DNA from: G963665215 sp963665215
Lineage (GTDB): Bacteria; Chloroflexota; Dehalococcoidia; Lucifugimonadales; CAUZJF01
Assembly (NCBI GenBank): GCA_963665215.2
Contig: CAXXWW010000013.1
Location: forward strand, 1-64,000
Reading direction: 5' to 3'
Length of the DNA: 64,000 nucleotides
The notes beneath the pieces are model-generated. The model was not told where the DNA came from, made no database searches, and was given only the letters and a program-made list of their open reading frames with translations. The translations under genes and the position numbers were made by a program. This document shows, piece after piece, positions 1 through 9,800 of the stretch. How positions within the stretch are numbered: position 1 is the stretch's first letter; each line of letters begins with the position of its first letter.

Positions 1-408
1 CCCCTTGATGGAGAGTGAACAGCTTAGAGTAGTCTTCTTGTCCGTCGTCTCCGTTATCCATGCGCGCAACGTTACGTGTTCTTCGATCGGCGTTGGTCTT
101 CGGAATGTCATCTGAATCGAACCGGTGGCGTACCAGATGAGCGGCTCCGTGCCGATCGAACGGCCTTGACTTCGATAGGCCGCCGCCATGGCCGTGCATA
201 TGCAATGGCAATCCATCAGGCTGGTGATGATTCCGCCGTTGAGGACGTGTTGCGGACCCGCCATAAAGTGGTGCTGTGGCTGCCATTTACAGACCGACTC
301 ATCGCCAGACCAGTAGCTTTTTATCTGCAATCCATACTCATTGAGAGGTCCGCAACCCCAACAGTAATTGCCTGGTATTTGGTCCTGAAATGCCGGCGCA
401 TCTATCAC
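1..408 (-). CDS. PaaI-like hotdog-fold thioesterase, 3' end missing
   Basis: This reading frame runs off the left edge of the window, so only the first 136 codons are visible. The N-terminus has a Cys-rich NYCWGCGPLNEYGLQIKSYW stretch, typical of PaaI/YdiI-type acyl-CoA thioesterases. It is followed by HVLNGGIITSLMDCHC, the helix motif of the hotdog fold in which an acidic residue is usually catalytic. The GTG at 408 is the first usable start after an in-frame stop. Hydrolysis of a CoA thioester is inferred from the family; the substrate cannot be read. The overlapping plus-strand ORF at 76-450 is an antisense shadow. Confidence 0.75.
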   Translation of the reverse strand, partial: MIDAPAFQDQIPGNYCWGCGPLNEYGLQIKSYWSGDESVCKWQPQHHFMAGPQHVLNGGIITSLMDCHCICTAMAAAYRSQGRSIGTEPLIWYATGSIQMTFRRPTPIEEHVTLRAWITETTDKKTTLSCSLSIKG

Positions 409-641
409 CGCGGCACCTCCGAGGCTTTGGATTTCACCATGCTAGCCTAGCGCGCCGGAGGGCGCAAGGATCTTGCGTGCGGGTCAACCTGGCCCCGCTG
501 TTCTGACTTCCATACGGGCGGGATCCCGATCACTAATTTTGCCGATGGCAAAATCGGCCATGCGGCCGATTACAACAGGCAGCGCACAAGATATCATGGG
601 TGGTGAAACCCTGAGAGCCGAAAGGCAAGCAGGAATTGATG

Positions 642-1148
642 ATGCGAAAGGACACAGCTAGCTCCGGTCAAGGCTTGCCAATGAATAGCGATCGCGCCAA
701 CGTCATCGCCCCCCCTCCACTCACTTACGTGCCGCCACTCGTCGCAGGCCTGCTCCTGCATTTCTTGTGGAAGCCATTGAGATTCTTCCCGGAGTGGTGG
801 ATCGGCAATGCTGTCGGATGGCCGCTGGTTGTGGCAGGCGTCCTGCTTTCGGCCTGGGCGATTCGGACTATGTTTCGCGCAAGCGAAGACCCTGATCCTT
901 ACAAGCCGACTAACGCCATCGTCGCTACCGGACCTTACGCACTCAGCCGCAACCCCATCTACGTCTCGTTCAACCTGGTCTATGTGGGCATCGCTTTTAT
1001 TGTTAATACGGTCTGGCCGATCGTATTCCTGCCGTTAGGAATCGCCCTGTTGTACTATGGCGTCATCGCCCGCGAGGAGAGCTACCTGGAGAGGGTGTTC
1101 GGCGATGGGTATCGGCAGTACAAGGCCAGGGTCCGTCGCTGGGTTTAG
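642..1148 (+). CDS. ICMT/PEMT-family membrane methyltransferase
   Basis: The 168-aa product has several hydrophobic segments and ends with the family signature: YALSRNPIYVSFNL, then a long hydrophobic helix, then REESYLERVFGDGYRQYKAR. This is the SAM-binding C-terminal region of isoprenylcysteine carboxyl methyltransferase-like and phospholipid methyltransferase-like enzymes. Bacterial members methylate small isoprenoid or lipid substrates, so the real substrate is unknown. ATG 642 is preceded by AGGA at a spacing of about 7; ATG 639 and ATG 681 are alternatives. The gene stands alone, with about 275 bases before the next gene. Confidence 0.8.
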   Translation: MRKDTASSGQGLPMNSDRANVIAPPPLTYVPPLVAGLLLHFLWKPLRFFPEWWIGNAVGWPLVVAGVLLSAWAIRTMFRASEDPDPYKPTNAIVATGPYALSRNPIYVSFNLVYVGIAFIVNTVWPIVFLPLGIALLYYGVIAREESYLERVFGDGYRQYKARVRRWV

Positions 1149-1315
1149 CGGGGCCCGCCCGCAGTGCCCATCCACCTCCTGGATCAGCCCTCGCCCCAAC
1201 TCAAGGTGTTCACAAACTTCACCAAGTCTGAGCCCAGAGCTTTCCGAATTGTGCACTTGGAAGAAGATACGACCATTCAATTCCCGCGCGCCACCCGCTG
1301 TTGGGCATCGCGCCC

Positions 1316-1344
1316 ACACGCGCCGTGACCTGATACCCTATAAT
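1316..1344 (+). promoter_or_regulatory. Candidate promoter of the SecA-like gene block
   Basis: A perfect TATAAT -10 hexamer lies at 1339-1344 in the gap between the methyltransferase and the eight-gene block, about 80 bases before the first start codon. No good -35 hexamer is visible at 17 bases spacing, so the call rests on the -10 element and its position. Confidence 0.4.
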
Positions 1345-1423
1345 TCGGGGCGTCTACCCGATCGCGCCCCCCAGGGTGCTCTTCAGCTCGCCTGAGTAGC
1401 CGTTCGTCCTGCTGGACATCGTC

Positions 1424-2815
1424 ATGGATGAAGCCCAGAACCACATTCTTCAGATCACGGACGCCGTCTCAACCAGGCGGTGCGCCCTGCGACTTGAGCC
1501 AGGGGACGACGCCTTGCACGTGAGAGACTTGCTGGAAAAATACCTGAAGCGTCCCGACCTGGAATTGCTGCTGCGTGAAGGGCGGATCACGAAGGACTCG
1601 GCCGAGATGCTGGAATCGATGCAGGACCTGGTCTACGTGAGCGACGACATTGGCCGGCTACGCGACATGTTCGCGGGCATCTCGTTCAGGCAGGGCTCCC
1701 GGACGCTGCAACTGGACGAGGCGCCGGGGCCCGAGCCGGTGCGGCTGGGCGAGAAGAATGTCTTGCTCACAGACCTTCTGATTGACCGCACTAACGTGGG
1801 CTATGACCGCAACTGGGTGGGCTTCAGCAGCCGGCGGTGGGCGCTGCACGCGGACCTGTATTCAGCGTTCGTACTCTCCTGCCTCGAGGCAGCGGGAAAC
1901 CCGGCTGAGGCGGCAGAGGTCCTTGAGCTGGGTTCGGCGGAGACTCAGCTCAGGCTGGTCGAAGTGCTCGCCCGTAGGATCTGGGAGAGCGACTTCGAAA
2001 ACTACTCCCGATTCACGGGCCGCAGGCTCGTGTACAAGTCCGGAGACGAGACGGTGCGCAACATCATGGAAGGCGCAGGGGGGATATGCTCCGAGAAGGT
2101 CCAGGCGCTGAAATTCCTGACAGACCACTACGGGATGGAGTCGGAGATCGTCCTAGCAGGTCCAGATGTCCAGCGACCGGTGCCCGAGGCCCGGCTCAGG
2201 GAGCTCCTGACCACCTTCGATTTCAGGTACTCCAGGCGGCATATGCGGTACTGGCAGCATATTGCGCTCCTTTACTCCATAGACGGCGCCTCGGTCCTCG
2301 TCGACGCCACCAACGGCAACATCCCGTTCCTCTTCCTCAGGGGTCCGGCGGCGGACGATTTGCTGGGCTACGGTGCCAAGCCCTGCGTCAAGGTAAAGAT
2401 GGCGGTGCGTGAGGAGGAGTTCTACTACCACCGCGTCGCGCAGGACATCGGGGACCGGCTCTTCTTCGCCATGGAGGGATGGATTTCGTATGTGGACCTG
2501 GTGCAGGTGTTTGACAACGAGCTGGGGCTCTCGATCACCAAGGACTACCTTGTGACTCCCATCGTGTCGAGAGACGGCAAGGGATTCGATAAGCTGCGGC
2601 AGGAATACGTGCAGGTCTGCCAGCGAGCGGGGCTCAGATGTGACGTGTCCCCTCAATGGGACCTGGAGTCGCCCCTTGGGAGTCTGTACGCGGAGCGGGA
2701 GCCCCGGGCCGCCGAACAGGTCCTGGGCGCGAAAGACCACCTGCTGGCCCGCTACGACGATTGTCACGGACCGGGCCACGAAGCCGGCCTCGTGGTCATA
2801 GCCCTGCGTGGCTAG
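1424..2815 (+). CDS. Transglutaminase/NAT-like cysteine-triad protein
   Basis: This 463-aa protein carries a papain-like triad of the transglutaminase/arylamine N-acetyltransferase type. Cys222 lies in GGICSEKVQALKFL, His279 in QHIALLYS and Asp294 in LVDATNGN. The His-Asp spacing of 15 matches those folds. The N-terminal ~110 residues are helical-looking and unassigned, and the C-terminal ~150 residues show no known motif. No signal peptide is visible, so it is probably cytoplasmic. It is the first gene of a tight eight-gene block and touches the next gene. Possible activities are amide-bond formation or cleavage or acyl transfer; the sequence does not say which. The fold assignment is an inference from the triad. 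Confidence 0.6.
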   Translation: MDEAQNHILQITDAVSTRRCALRLEPGDDALHVRDLLEKYLKRPDLELLLREGRITKDSAEMLESMQDLVYVSDDIGRLRDMFAGISFRQGSRTLQLDEAPGPEPVRLGEKNVLLTDLLIDRTNVGYDRNWVGFSSRRWALHADLYSAFVLSCLEAAGNPAEAAEVLELGSAETQLRLVEVLARRIWESDFENYSRFTGRRLVYKSGDETVRNIMEGAGGICSEKVQALKFLTDHYGMESEIVLAGPDVQRPVPEARLRELLTTFDFRYSRRHMRYWQHIALLYSIDGASVLVDATNGNIPFLFLRGPAADDLLGYGAKPCVKVKMAVREEEFYYHRVAQDIGDRLFFAMEGWISYVDLVQVFDNELGLSITKDYLVTPIVSRDGKGFDKLRQEYVQVCQRAGLRCDVSPQWDLESPLGSLYAEREPRAAEQVLGAKDHLLARYDDCHGPGHEAGLVVIALRG

Positions 2816-2816
2816 G

Positions 2817-3638
2817 ATGGTCTACAACACCCCGCATAACGTCGTCCAGCTGCTCAACGACGTGGCTGGAGCCGCGGCCCAAACAGCCTTCTTTCGTACC
2901 GTGCTCCCCGCCAGCCCTCGCGTCAACTGCATGGAAGACTTCTTCGCCCTGCCAGTTACGACCCTGGGCAGATATCGGAAGCAGCGTCTGGCCGACGTCT
3001 TAGCCGATCGGACAAGCGTTCAGTGGATTGCCGGGCGCCACGGGGGCCAAAAGGGCGGGTGTGTCGCCTTAGCTGAGGGAATGGTCGAGACCGGCGCCCG
3101 GTACGACCTGCTGAAGGATGCGCTGCGTGGGGCCGCCCCGGGCCGGTGGCCGCGGACCGGCGCGGTCATAACCACGCCTGGCAGGAGGTACTACGCCGCC
3201 GAGATCAGCACCATATTGGGATACCTGGGAGTCCCGGCCCATGTCTTCATCGACCACGCCAGCCGTATCGCCATTCAGAGGCTTCATCAAGTCCGCCCGG
3301 ACCTTTTGGTGATCTTGTCGGACCGCATCGTGGAGGCAGATGTGCCGCCCAGCGTGGAGCTCTGCGTGACGTTCCGGGCCTCCCACTGCCTGTCGCGCTT
3401 CGCCCAACTAGACCTCTACATTGTAGACGAGTTCGGCTTCTTGGGGCACTCGACTGACCTCGAACGATGGATACTCTATAATGACCAGTATTATTACGAG
3501 CTCTCGGCGGACCGCACGCTCGTCGTAACGGCGCTGCACAACCGCACGCGGCCGCTGCTGAGGCTTCAGACACGCGATACCGTAGTCGATCTGGGGGAGC
3601 ACCATTTGAGGCTGGGCCGCCTGTCAGAGAGCGGATAG
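2817..3638 (+). CDS. Degenerate PaaK/LuxE-like adenylate-forming homologue
   Basis: The 273-aa product resembles the core of phenylacetate-CoA-ligase-like enzymes. An N-terminal FFALPVTTLGRYRKQRLADV resembles their leader segment, and LHNRTRPLLRLQTRDTVV matches the A7 region of the intact paralogue two genes downstream. The phosphate-binding loop is missing: where the paralogue has SSGTTG this protein has AGRHGGQKGG. The A5 aromatic/Glu motif and the C-terminal lid domain are also absent. It is therefore probably catalytically dead and may act as a partner or regulator. ATG 2817 lies just after the stop of the upstream gene; GTG 2808 would overlap it by eight bases. Confidence 0.5.
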   Translation: MVYNTPHNVVQLLNDVAGAAAQTAFFRTVLPASPRVNCMEDFFALPVTTLGRYRKQRLADVLADRTSVQWIAGRHGGQKGGCVALAEGMVETGARYDLLKDALRGAAPGRWPRTGAVITTPGRRYYAAEISTILGYLGVPAHVFIDHASRIAIQRLHQVRPDLLVILSDRIVEADVPPSVELCVTFRASHCLSRFAQLDLYIVDEFGFLGHSTDLERWILYNDQYYYELSADRTLVVTALHNRTRPLLRLQTRDTVVDLGEHHLRLGRLSESG

Positions 3639-3672
3639 CGCGGCGTTATTCGAGTCTGCGTTCCGAAGTGCC

Positions 3673-4734
3673 ATGTTCTACTCACTATCGCGGCTACTAC
3701 GCAAGCTAAGACAGAACAGAGAGCTCGGGGTGCTGTTTTTGCTGGGCATTCTGCTGTCCAGCATTATGGGCAACACTCTCACCTTTTTCCTCTTCGAGCC
3801 CGACGCTACACTCGGGGAAAGCCTCTGGTACAGTGTGATCTCCATTACGACGATCGGGTACGGTGACTTCTCGGCATCCACGCTGGGGTCTAGGATTGGG
3901 ACCGCCGTCTTTATCATCGTGATCGGGCTCGCGGCCTTCACCACGGCGATTGGAATGACTGTCGACTGGGTCGTCGAACTCCGGCACAAGGAGCGAACAG
4001 GCATGGGCAGGTCAAGGGCCAGGGAACATCTGGTGGTGGTCAATTTCCCCAACGAGTCGCGGGTCCGCCAGATTATCGACGAGTTCATGCGGGACGAACA
4101 CCACCGCGACGGCGAGATCGTGCTGGTGACAGACCAGATCGCGGAGCTTCCATTCGAGCTGCCAAACGTGACCTTTGTGCGGGGCTCGCCGCTGGAGCAG
4201 GAGACCTTCGAGCGATGCAACATAACCCGCGCCTTGCAGGCGATCATTCTGAGCCCGAGCTACGACGATCCGCGCAGCGACAGCCTCGTGGCCTCCATCA
4301 GCTTCGTGATCGAGCACATGAGCCCTGATACAACCATAGTCGTCGAGTGCCTGGACCCCAAGCACTCAATACTGTTCAGCGGGTCCGAGCGCGTCTCCCT
4401 GGTGTACACGGTGCGGGTGGCCAACAACCTTCTGGTGCAGGAAGCCCAGGACCCCGGGGTCAATTTGCTTACCCAGACGATCATCAGCAACGTGACTGAG
4501 ATAGAGGAGACCCTGGCCAGCACGACCGTGGAGGCTACACCCACCGGTCCCCTGCCCTATACCGAGGCCGCCAAGAAGCTGCTGGACCACGGAGTCAACC
4601 TGGTCGGCGTGATACGGGGCGGGAACGTTATCGTCGGTTTCGAAGACATCAAGGTAGCTGAGGGCGACTCTCTTGTGTACATCTCCAAGACCCGCCGGAG
4701 CTGGGAGGCCCTCGACCCGATTCTGTCGCCATAG
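3673..4734 (+). CDS. Potassium channel with RCK/TrkA-N domain
   Basis: The 353-aa protein has two membrane helices (about residues 18-41 and 70-95) flanking a pore loop with the K+ selectivity filter TTIGYGD at 59-65. The cytoplasmic part starts at HLVVVNFPNESR (about 118), a Rossmann-like RCK fold, and ends with a small TrkA-C-like domain. The two-helix pore plus RCK architecture is that of MthK-like ligand-gated channels, or Castor/Pollux-like proteins given the unusual first beta strand (VVVNF in place of GxGxxG). It sits inside the SecA-like block, 34 bases after the previous gene. Ion channels are known companions of DUF350/DUF4178 genes, which lie 12 kb downstream here. Confidence 0.85.
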   Translation: MFYSLSRLLRKLRQNRELGVLFLLGILLSSIMGNTLTFFLFEPDATLGESLWYSVISITTIGYGDFSASTLGSRIGTAVFIIVIGLAAFTTAIGMTVDWVVELRHKERTGMGRSRAREHLVVVNFPNESRVRQIIDEFMRDEHHRDGEIVLVTDQIAELPFELPNVTFVRGSPLEQETFERCNITRALQAIILSPSYDDPRSDSLVASISFVIEHMSPDTTIVVECLDPKHSILFSGSERVSLVYTVRVANNLLVQEAQDPGVNLLTQTIISNVTEIEETLASTTVEATPTGPLPYTEAAKKLLDHGVNLVGVIRGGNVIVGFEDIKVAEGDSLVYISKTRRSWEALDPILSP

Positions 4735-4816
4735 CCCTCTTGCGTTTCGGGTGCGAGGGTCAGCGATAGTGACCGGCGCTCGCCGGCCATGGAGAGGGTA
4801 AGCTGATGGGGGTTCG

Positions 4817-6124
4817 ATGCGACAAATTCATCCCAACGGAGCAGAGCCGGTGGCCATACGGGTCCTAGGAGAGGTCGGTGAGGAGACCCGGGAGGACCTG
4901 CGAGTGGTGCTCCGGCGAGCTTACGCGACGTTCAGCGTCTACGAGGAGCTGTTCCGCGAGACCGGCATATCTTGGGACGACATCCTGACGCATGACCCGC
5001 TGAGCATACTCCGGCGGCTCCCGCCCCTGACCGGCCGGCGGTCCTACGACCTGGCCGACGAGTGCATCAGCGCGGGTGGCCAGATTGTCGACATGGAGAC
5101 CTCGTCCGGCACCACTGGGCCTCGAAAGAGGCGGGTCATTACCAGGCGCGACGAGGCGTCAGAGGTGTCGTTTCTGGCGGACCTGTTCCGAGTCTGTGGC
5201 ATCGGCGCCTCCGATAGCGTGGCCTGCGTCGATACAGGGCCGCTGACGCTCATGGTGTCGTTCACTAAGGCCCTCGACCACCTGGGTGTCGAGGAGGCGT
5301 ACGCCTATTGCGTGAGCCCGAACGTCGACTCCACCGTCGAAGGCTTAGCCAGATTGGACCCCTCCGTGTTCGTCACCATTCCCTCGGTGCTCGACCGGTA
5401 CATTCAGGGCTTCCGGCGGCAACTGGGCAGAGCGGGTGGATCAAGACTCAGCAAGGTCGTCTACGTGGGTGAGCCGCTATCCGGGCTAACGCGGTCGGTG
5501 CTGGAGGACGAGCTGGGGGTCCAGGTGTTCGCGTACTACGGCGCATCCGAGACCTCGGCCCTTGGGATAGAGTGTCAGGCCCACGACGGCATTCATCTGT
5601 TCACCGACAGGAACGTCATCGAGGTGGCGCTGCCGGAAGCCGGCGGCAATGAGGGCGAAATCCTGGTCACTACCCTTCGACAGGAAGGGCTGCCCCTGCT
5701 GCGTTATGCCCTCAAGGACGTGGTGGAGGTGAAAGAGGGCGCCTGCCCATGCGGCTTGAGGTACCCCCGGGTCGATGTCAGAGGAAGGACGGACGGCACC
5801 GCGTCGGTCCTGGGCTCAAAGATCGCTTACAGCTCGATCCATGAGGCGGCCTATCACGACCTCGAGGCCTCAGGCCCCCTGGAGGTTATCCTCTCCAGGA
5901 ACTCGCGGGAGGTGATGACGGTTGTCCTCCCAGACAAGCTGGCGCCTCAGGAACACAGAATCAGGGCTGCCGTGCTGCGCCTCGAGCCCGATCTGGCGTA
6001 CCTGTCCGGGAGCGGATTCCTGGCGCTTAAGCTGACCTTCGTCAATGGGAGCTACTTCGACTCTCGGCGAAAGGCCCGGCAGATAGTGGACCGCAGAGGG
6101 GGAGTCGGTGGCACATCCTTCTGA
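4817..6124 (+). CDS. PaaK-like adenylate-forming ligase
   Basis: This 435-aa member of the phenylacetate-CoA ligase/LuxE group of the ANL superfamily appears complete. SSGTTGPRKR (A3 loop) is at 96-105, AYYGASETSALG (A5) is near residue 236, LPLLRYALKDVVEV (A7) follows, and RGRTDG (A8 hinge) is near 322. A CPCG pair between A7 and A8 is also common in PaaK proteins. It should activate a carboxylic acid as acyl-AMP and pass it to CoA or to a protein. The natural substrate is unknown. Its start follows a GGGG stretch, and its 3' end overlaps the GNAT gene by 17 bases, so the two are probably made together. Confidence 0.8.
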   Translation: MRQIHPNGAEPVAIRVLGEVGEETREDLRVVLRRAYATFSVYEELFRETGISWDDILTHDPLSILRRLPPLTGRRSYDLADECISAGGQIVDMETSSGTTGPRKRRVITRRDEASEVSFLADLFRVCGIGASDSVACVDTGPLTLMVSFTKALDHLGVEEAYAYCVSPNVDSTVEGLARLDPSVFVTIPSVLDRYIQGFRRQLGRAGGSRLSKVVYVGEPLSGLTRSVLEDELGVQVFAYYGASETSALGIECQAHDGIHLFTDRNVIEVALPEAGGNEGEILVTTLRQEGLPLLRYALKDVVEVKEGACPCGLRYPRVDVRGRTDGTASVLGSKIAYSSIHEAAYHDLEASGPLEVILSRNSREVMTVVLPDKLAPQEHRIRAAVLRLEPDLAYLSGSGFLALKLTFVNGSYFDSRRKARQIVDRRGGVGGTSF

Positions 6125-6827
6125 CGTCTCTACTGTGGCCGGGCTACAGCTATTTGAGGCGGGCCAGAACGAGACGCCCATCGTCCTGCAAGCCTACGCG
6201 CTACTGTGTGACGTAATGGGAGCTGACAGGGTGGAGGACATCGACTCGTTTTTAAGGACGGTCTCGACCTCCACTGATGACGCGGTTGTCCCCACGCTCG
6301 TGTGCGCCGCCTTCGACGATCGAATTCAAGGCGTGGTACTGGGCGCCTACTTGAGCAACCTGGGCGTGGGCATGATACTCTACTCGTCGGTGAGGGTGCC
6401 GTTCAGGCGGCGTGGCGTGTATTCGTTGCTGCGCTCCCGGCTGATAGCGCTACTGAAGTCGACCGGCAGGCGCGGCAAAGTAGCTGAGTCCGATGAACGG
6501 GGCATCCAAATGCAGTACCTGATCTCCGAGCTGGAGCCCGACAGCGAGCTGAGCAAGACATATCTGCGGCGATGGGGCGCCTATGTGGCCCCGTGCGAGT
6601 ACGAGCAGCCTGCGGCCCAGGGCCTGCCGCGCAGGAAGATGGACCTGGTGTTCCAGCCCATCGCGGCTCACTCTCCCCCCAGCCGGGACCAGATCGCGGT
6701 CGCCGTGCGGGAGATCTACCAGCGGGTGTACCGCATGGGAGAAGTCGGACGAAACGTGCAGTTCCGTCGCGTAGTTGAGTCGTTACACGCTGACGCCGGA
6801 CCCGGTCAAGGAGCCTATACAACGTGA
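6108..6827 (+). CDS. GNAT-family N-acetyltransferase-like protein
   Basis: The 239-aa product has one recognisable block, YSSVRVPFRRRGVYSLLRSR, matching the acetyl-CoA pyrophosphate-binding motif A of GNAT enzymes (R/Q-x-x-G-x-G/A form), preceded by a beta-strand-rich segment. The rest is divergent. The GTG start has GAGGGGGAG just upstream and lies inside the 3' end of the ligase gene. The stop overlaps the GTG of the SecA-like gene, giving translational coupling on both sides. Next to an acyl-activating enzyme it could be the acyl acceptor step, but that is an inference from position only. Confidence 0.6.
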   Translation: MAHPSDVSTVAGLQLFEAGQNETPIVLQAYALLCDVMGADRVEDIDSFLRTVSTSTDDAVVPTLVCAAFDDRIQGVVLGAYLSNLGVGMILYSSVRVPFRRRGVYSLLRSRLIALLKSTGRRGKVAESDERGIQMQYLISELEPDSELSKTYLRRWGAYVAPCEYEQPAAQGLPRRKMDLVFQPIAAHSPPSRDQIAVAVREIYQRVYRMGEVGRNVQFRRVVESLHADAGPGQGAYTT

Positions 6828-9800
6828 GACATACGGCGCAACCGGCAATGGACCGGCTGGCAAGACGCCTCAGGCGAACCGGCGCAGGACCGCTGCAGTT
6901 AGCTCGGCTTGCCCTCATGAGGGTCGGTCTCGCCAGCCGGCGCGTGCCTCCCGGTGACGTTGTGGACGCGATACGTCGCCACGACCTCAGCGGGTATTCG
7001 GATTCCGACCTCAGGCACAGGCTGAGCGAGCTGAGAGAATCCGGTGAGCGCGGTGGCCCCCAAGCGATGCTTCCCGTGGTGTTCGCCCTCGTGGACGAGG
7101 CGGTGAGCAGACGTCTGGGCGCGTGGCGGCTGTTCGATCCGGACCACAGCGATCCGTCGGTAGTGAGATACCGGGGGCTGGCCCGGCGGGTCCTCGAAGA
7201 CCCGCCCTACAAGTCCCAGGTGGGCTACTACACCGATGAAGGGTACCTTGAGAGCCCCGTATTTCGCGGCAGCATCGAGCCGACGCTCGTCGCGTTGGGC
7301 CTGGACGACGACGACCGCACCATCGTCTCGACCATGGTATACGTGGCTGAAAAGAGCGTGGTCAACTACTCAGCAGAGGTGCTGCTGCCATCGGAGTTCT
7401 ACCGGGCCCTCGCGTCGAGTGATGCCGGGAGCGCGCTCTCCTTCCGGGCCACCCGCGAGCAGCTCCTGGCAGGACGCCTTCTCTACGGCGGGCGCATCGT
7501 CGAGATGAATGCGGGAGAGGGGAAGACGATCGCGGCGGCCTTTCCGGCCGTGCTGCACGCGGTACTCGGCAGGCGGGTTCACGTCATCACGGCAAATGAC
7601 TACCTGGCGTCGAGGGACGCCGAGTGGCTCGCTCCAGTCTACGAGTCCCTGGGGCTCGACGTGCGCGCGGTGCTCAGCCACATGAGCGATGCGGAGCGGA
7701 AGGACGCGTACCAGGGGCACATCGTGTACGGCACACTCCGTGAGCTCGGATTCGACTTCCTCCGGGACAACCTGAGGTACTCGAAGGATGAGACGGTGCA
7801 GGGCCCCCTCGATGTCGCCATCGTCGATGAGGCGGACCAGGCCCTGATCGACGAGGCGCGCACTCCCTTGATTATCGCCGGGGGCGGCACCCGAAACGGC
7901 AGGTCCGTCCACAAGGTGAGGGAGGCCGTCGAGGAGCTAATGGCGCGCCAGGACCGGGTGGTCCTGGGACTGAGGGAGAAGGTCCGCGGCTTCGGCGGGG
8001 ACGTCAGAGGCCAGGTCGGGCCCTTTGCGGCCCTTCTCGTTGCTGATCCGGAGGACAGCGAGCTAGTAGCGCGCTTGGCTGCTGAACCTCGGCTGCGGCG
8101 GCGCGTGCAGGCAGAGGCCGATGCTATCTTGACGGAGGAGTCGCGCAAAACGCTGGCCGGCGACCTCGACTATTTCATCGATGCCCGATGTGACCAGGTC
8201 ACCCTTACGGACGCTGGTCACGGATTCATGGAACGCCGCCTGGGGTCTATATTCGACACCACTGTCCTGGAGAAGCGTCTGGAGCTCAACGAGTCGAACG
8301 TGGACAAAAAGCCGTTGGCGGAGCGCCGGCGAGAGCGCGACACCCTGCGCAGGCAGATCTCCAGACGGCACAATCGGATGAACCAGGTGCACCAGATGCT
8401 GCGCGCGTGCATTCTCCTGAAGCGCGACGTCGACTACATCGTGACCGAAGGGAAGGTCGTGCTGATAGACCGGGTCACCGGCAGGCGGCGGCCTGATAGC
8501 AGGTATCAGCACGGGCTGCAGGCCGCACTGGAATCTAAGGAGCGCGTGACGGTACACTCCGAACCGGACGTGCTCGCTGAGATCTCGATCCAGGGCTTCA
8601 TGAAGCAGTACGCCCACGTTGCCGGCATGACCGGTACGGCCGTCTCCGCCGGGGACGAGTTCCGGTACGCGTACGGGCTGGACGTCGTCGCCGTGCCCCC
8701 AACCCGGCCGTCGAGACGGCACGACTACCCGGCAAGGCTGTATGCCTCCCGGCGCGAGAAGCTTATGGCGGTCCTGGAAGAGGTACGCCGCTGCCGCCGA
8801 GTCGGACGTCCGGTGTTGGTGGGAGCGCGGACGGTAGAGCAGTCCAAGGAGATCAGCCGTCTGCTGGACCGGGACGGCGTTGCGCACCGGCTACTTAACG
8901 CGGTCAACAACGCCGAAGAGGCGCACGTGGTCAAGTCCGCCGGGACCCTCGGAGCGGTGACCGTGGCCACAAATATGGCCGGCAGGGGCACTGACATCGT
9001 GCTGGGGCCCGGCCTGGACCAGGAGATAACTCAGAGGTACGCGACACTTGTGAAAGAGCTCCTCGATGGGGGTGCCGGGCAGATTGTCTTGAGCTGCGCC
9101 TCCGCTGACGAGGCTGACGCCCTGGTGTCTGTCCTGTCGGCGTTTGACGGGGTATCGGTTGCCACCGAGGAGCGGAACGGCAGCACCGAGGTGCGGGTCC
9201 GGCCTACGCACAGTCCTGGGAGGGGCGGAGAGACCGTACGGATGGAGTTTGAGTTGGGGCTGCACGTGGTCGGCACCGAGATGGGAGAGTCCGGCAGAAT
9301 AGACCGTCAGCTTCGAGGACGCAGCGGCAGACAGGGTGAGAACGGTTCTTCGAGGTTTTTCCTCTCGATGGAGGACCACGCCCTCATGAACGGGGCTGGC
9401 CGAGGGAAAAGCGGGTCTGGGGAGATGAATAGCGATGTGTTTGGGAGCGGCTTTCTCGAGGGGATAGGGACGGGGCGTCGTCTCCGCGAGGTCCAGGACA
9501 TCGCCGAGAGAGAGGATGAGGTCAGCCGCGCCGCCACCTGGGACTACAACCAGGTCATCGAACGGCAGACTCTGGGGTTCTATCGAGTCCGCAGAGACGT
9601 GATCGACGCCGATGGATTCCTGGGCGCCTGCGCAGGGTTCATGAGGGGAAAGGCGCGGCGGCTCGTCGACCAGCACCTGCCGCCGGCGATGATCGGCCGG
9701 TACCCCTCGCAGTTCGAGAGGATCGCCGAGGAGGCGTGGCTGGACTATCGGGTGGACTGCCAGCCGCTGTTCGGACTGGGAATCGACGCACTCAAGGAGG

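Noticed and set aside
473..661. A 62-aa ORF before the methyltransferase
   Set aside because: No ribosome site, no motif and a composition unlike neighbouring genes.
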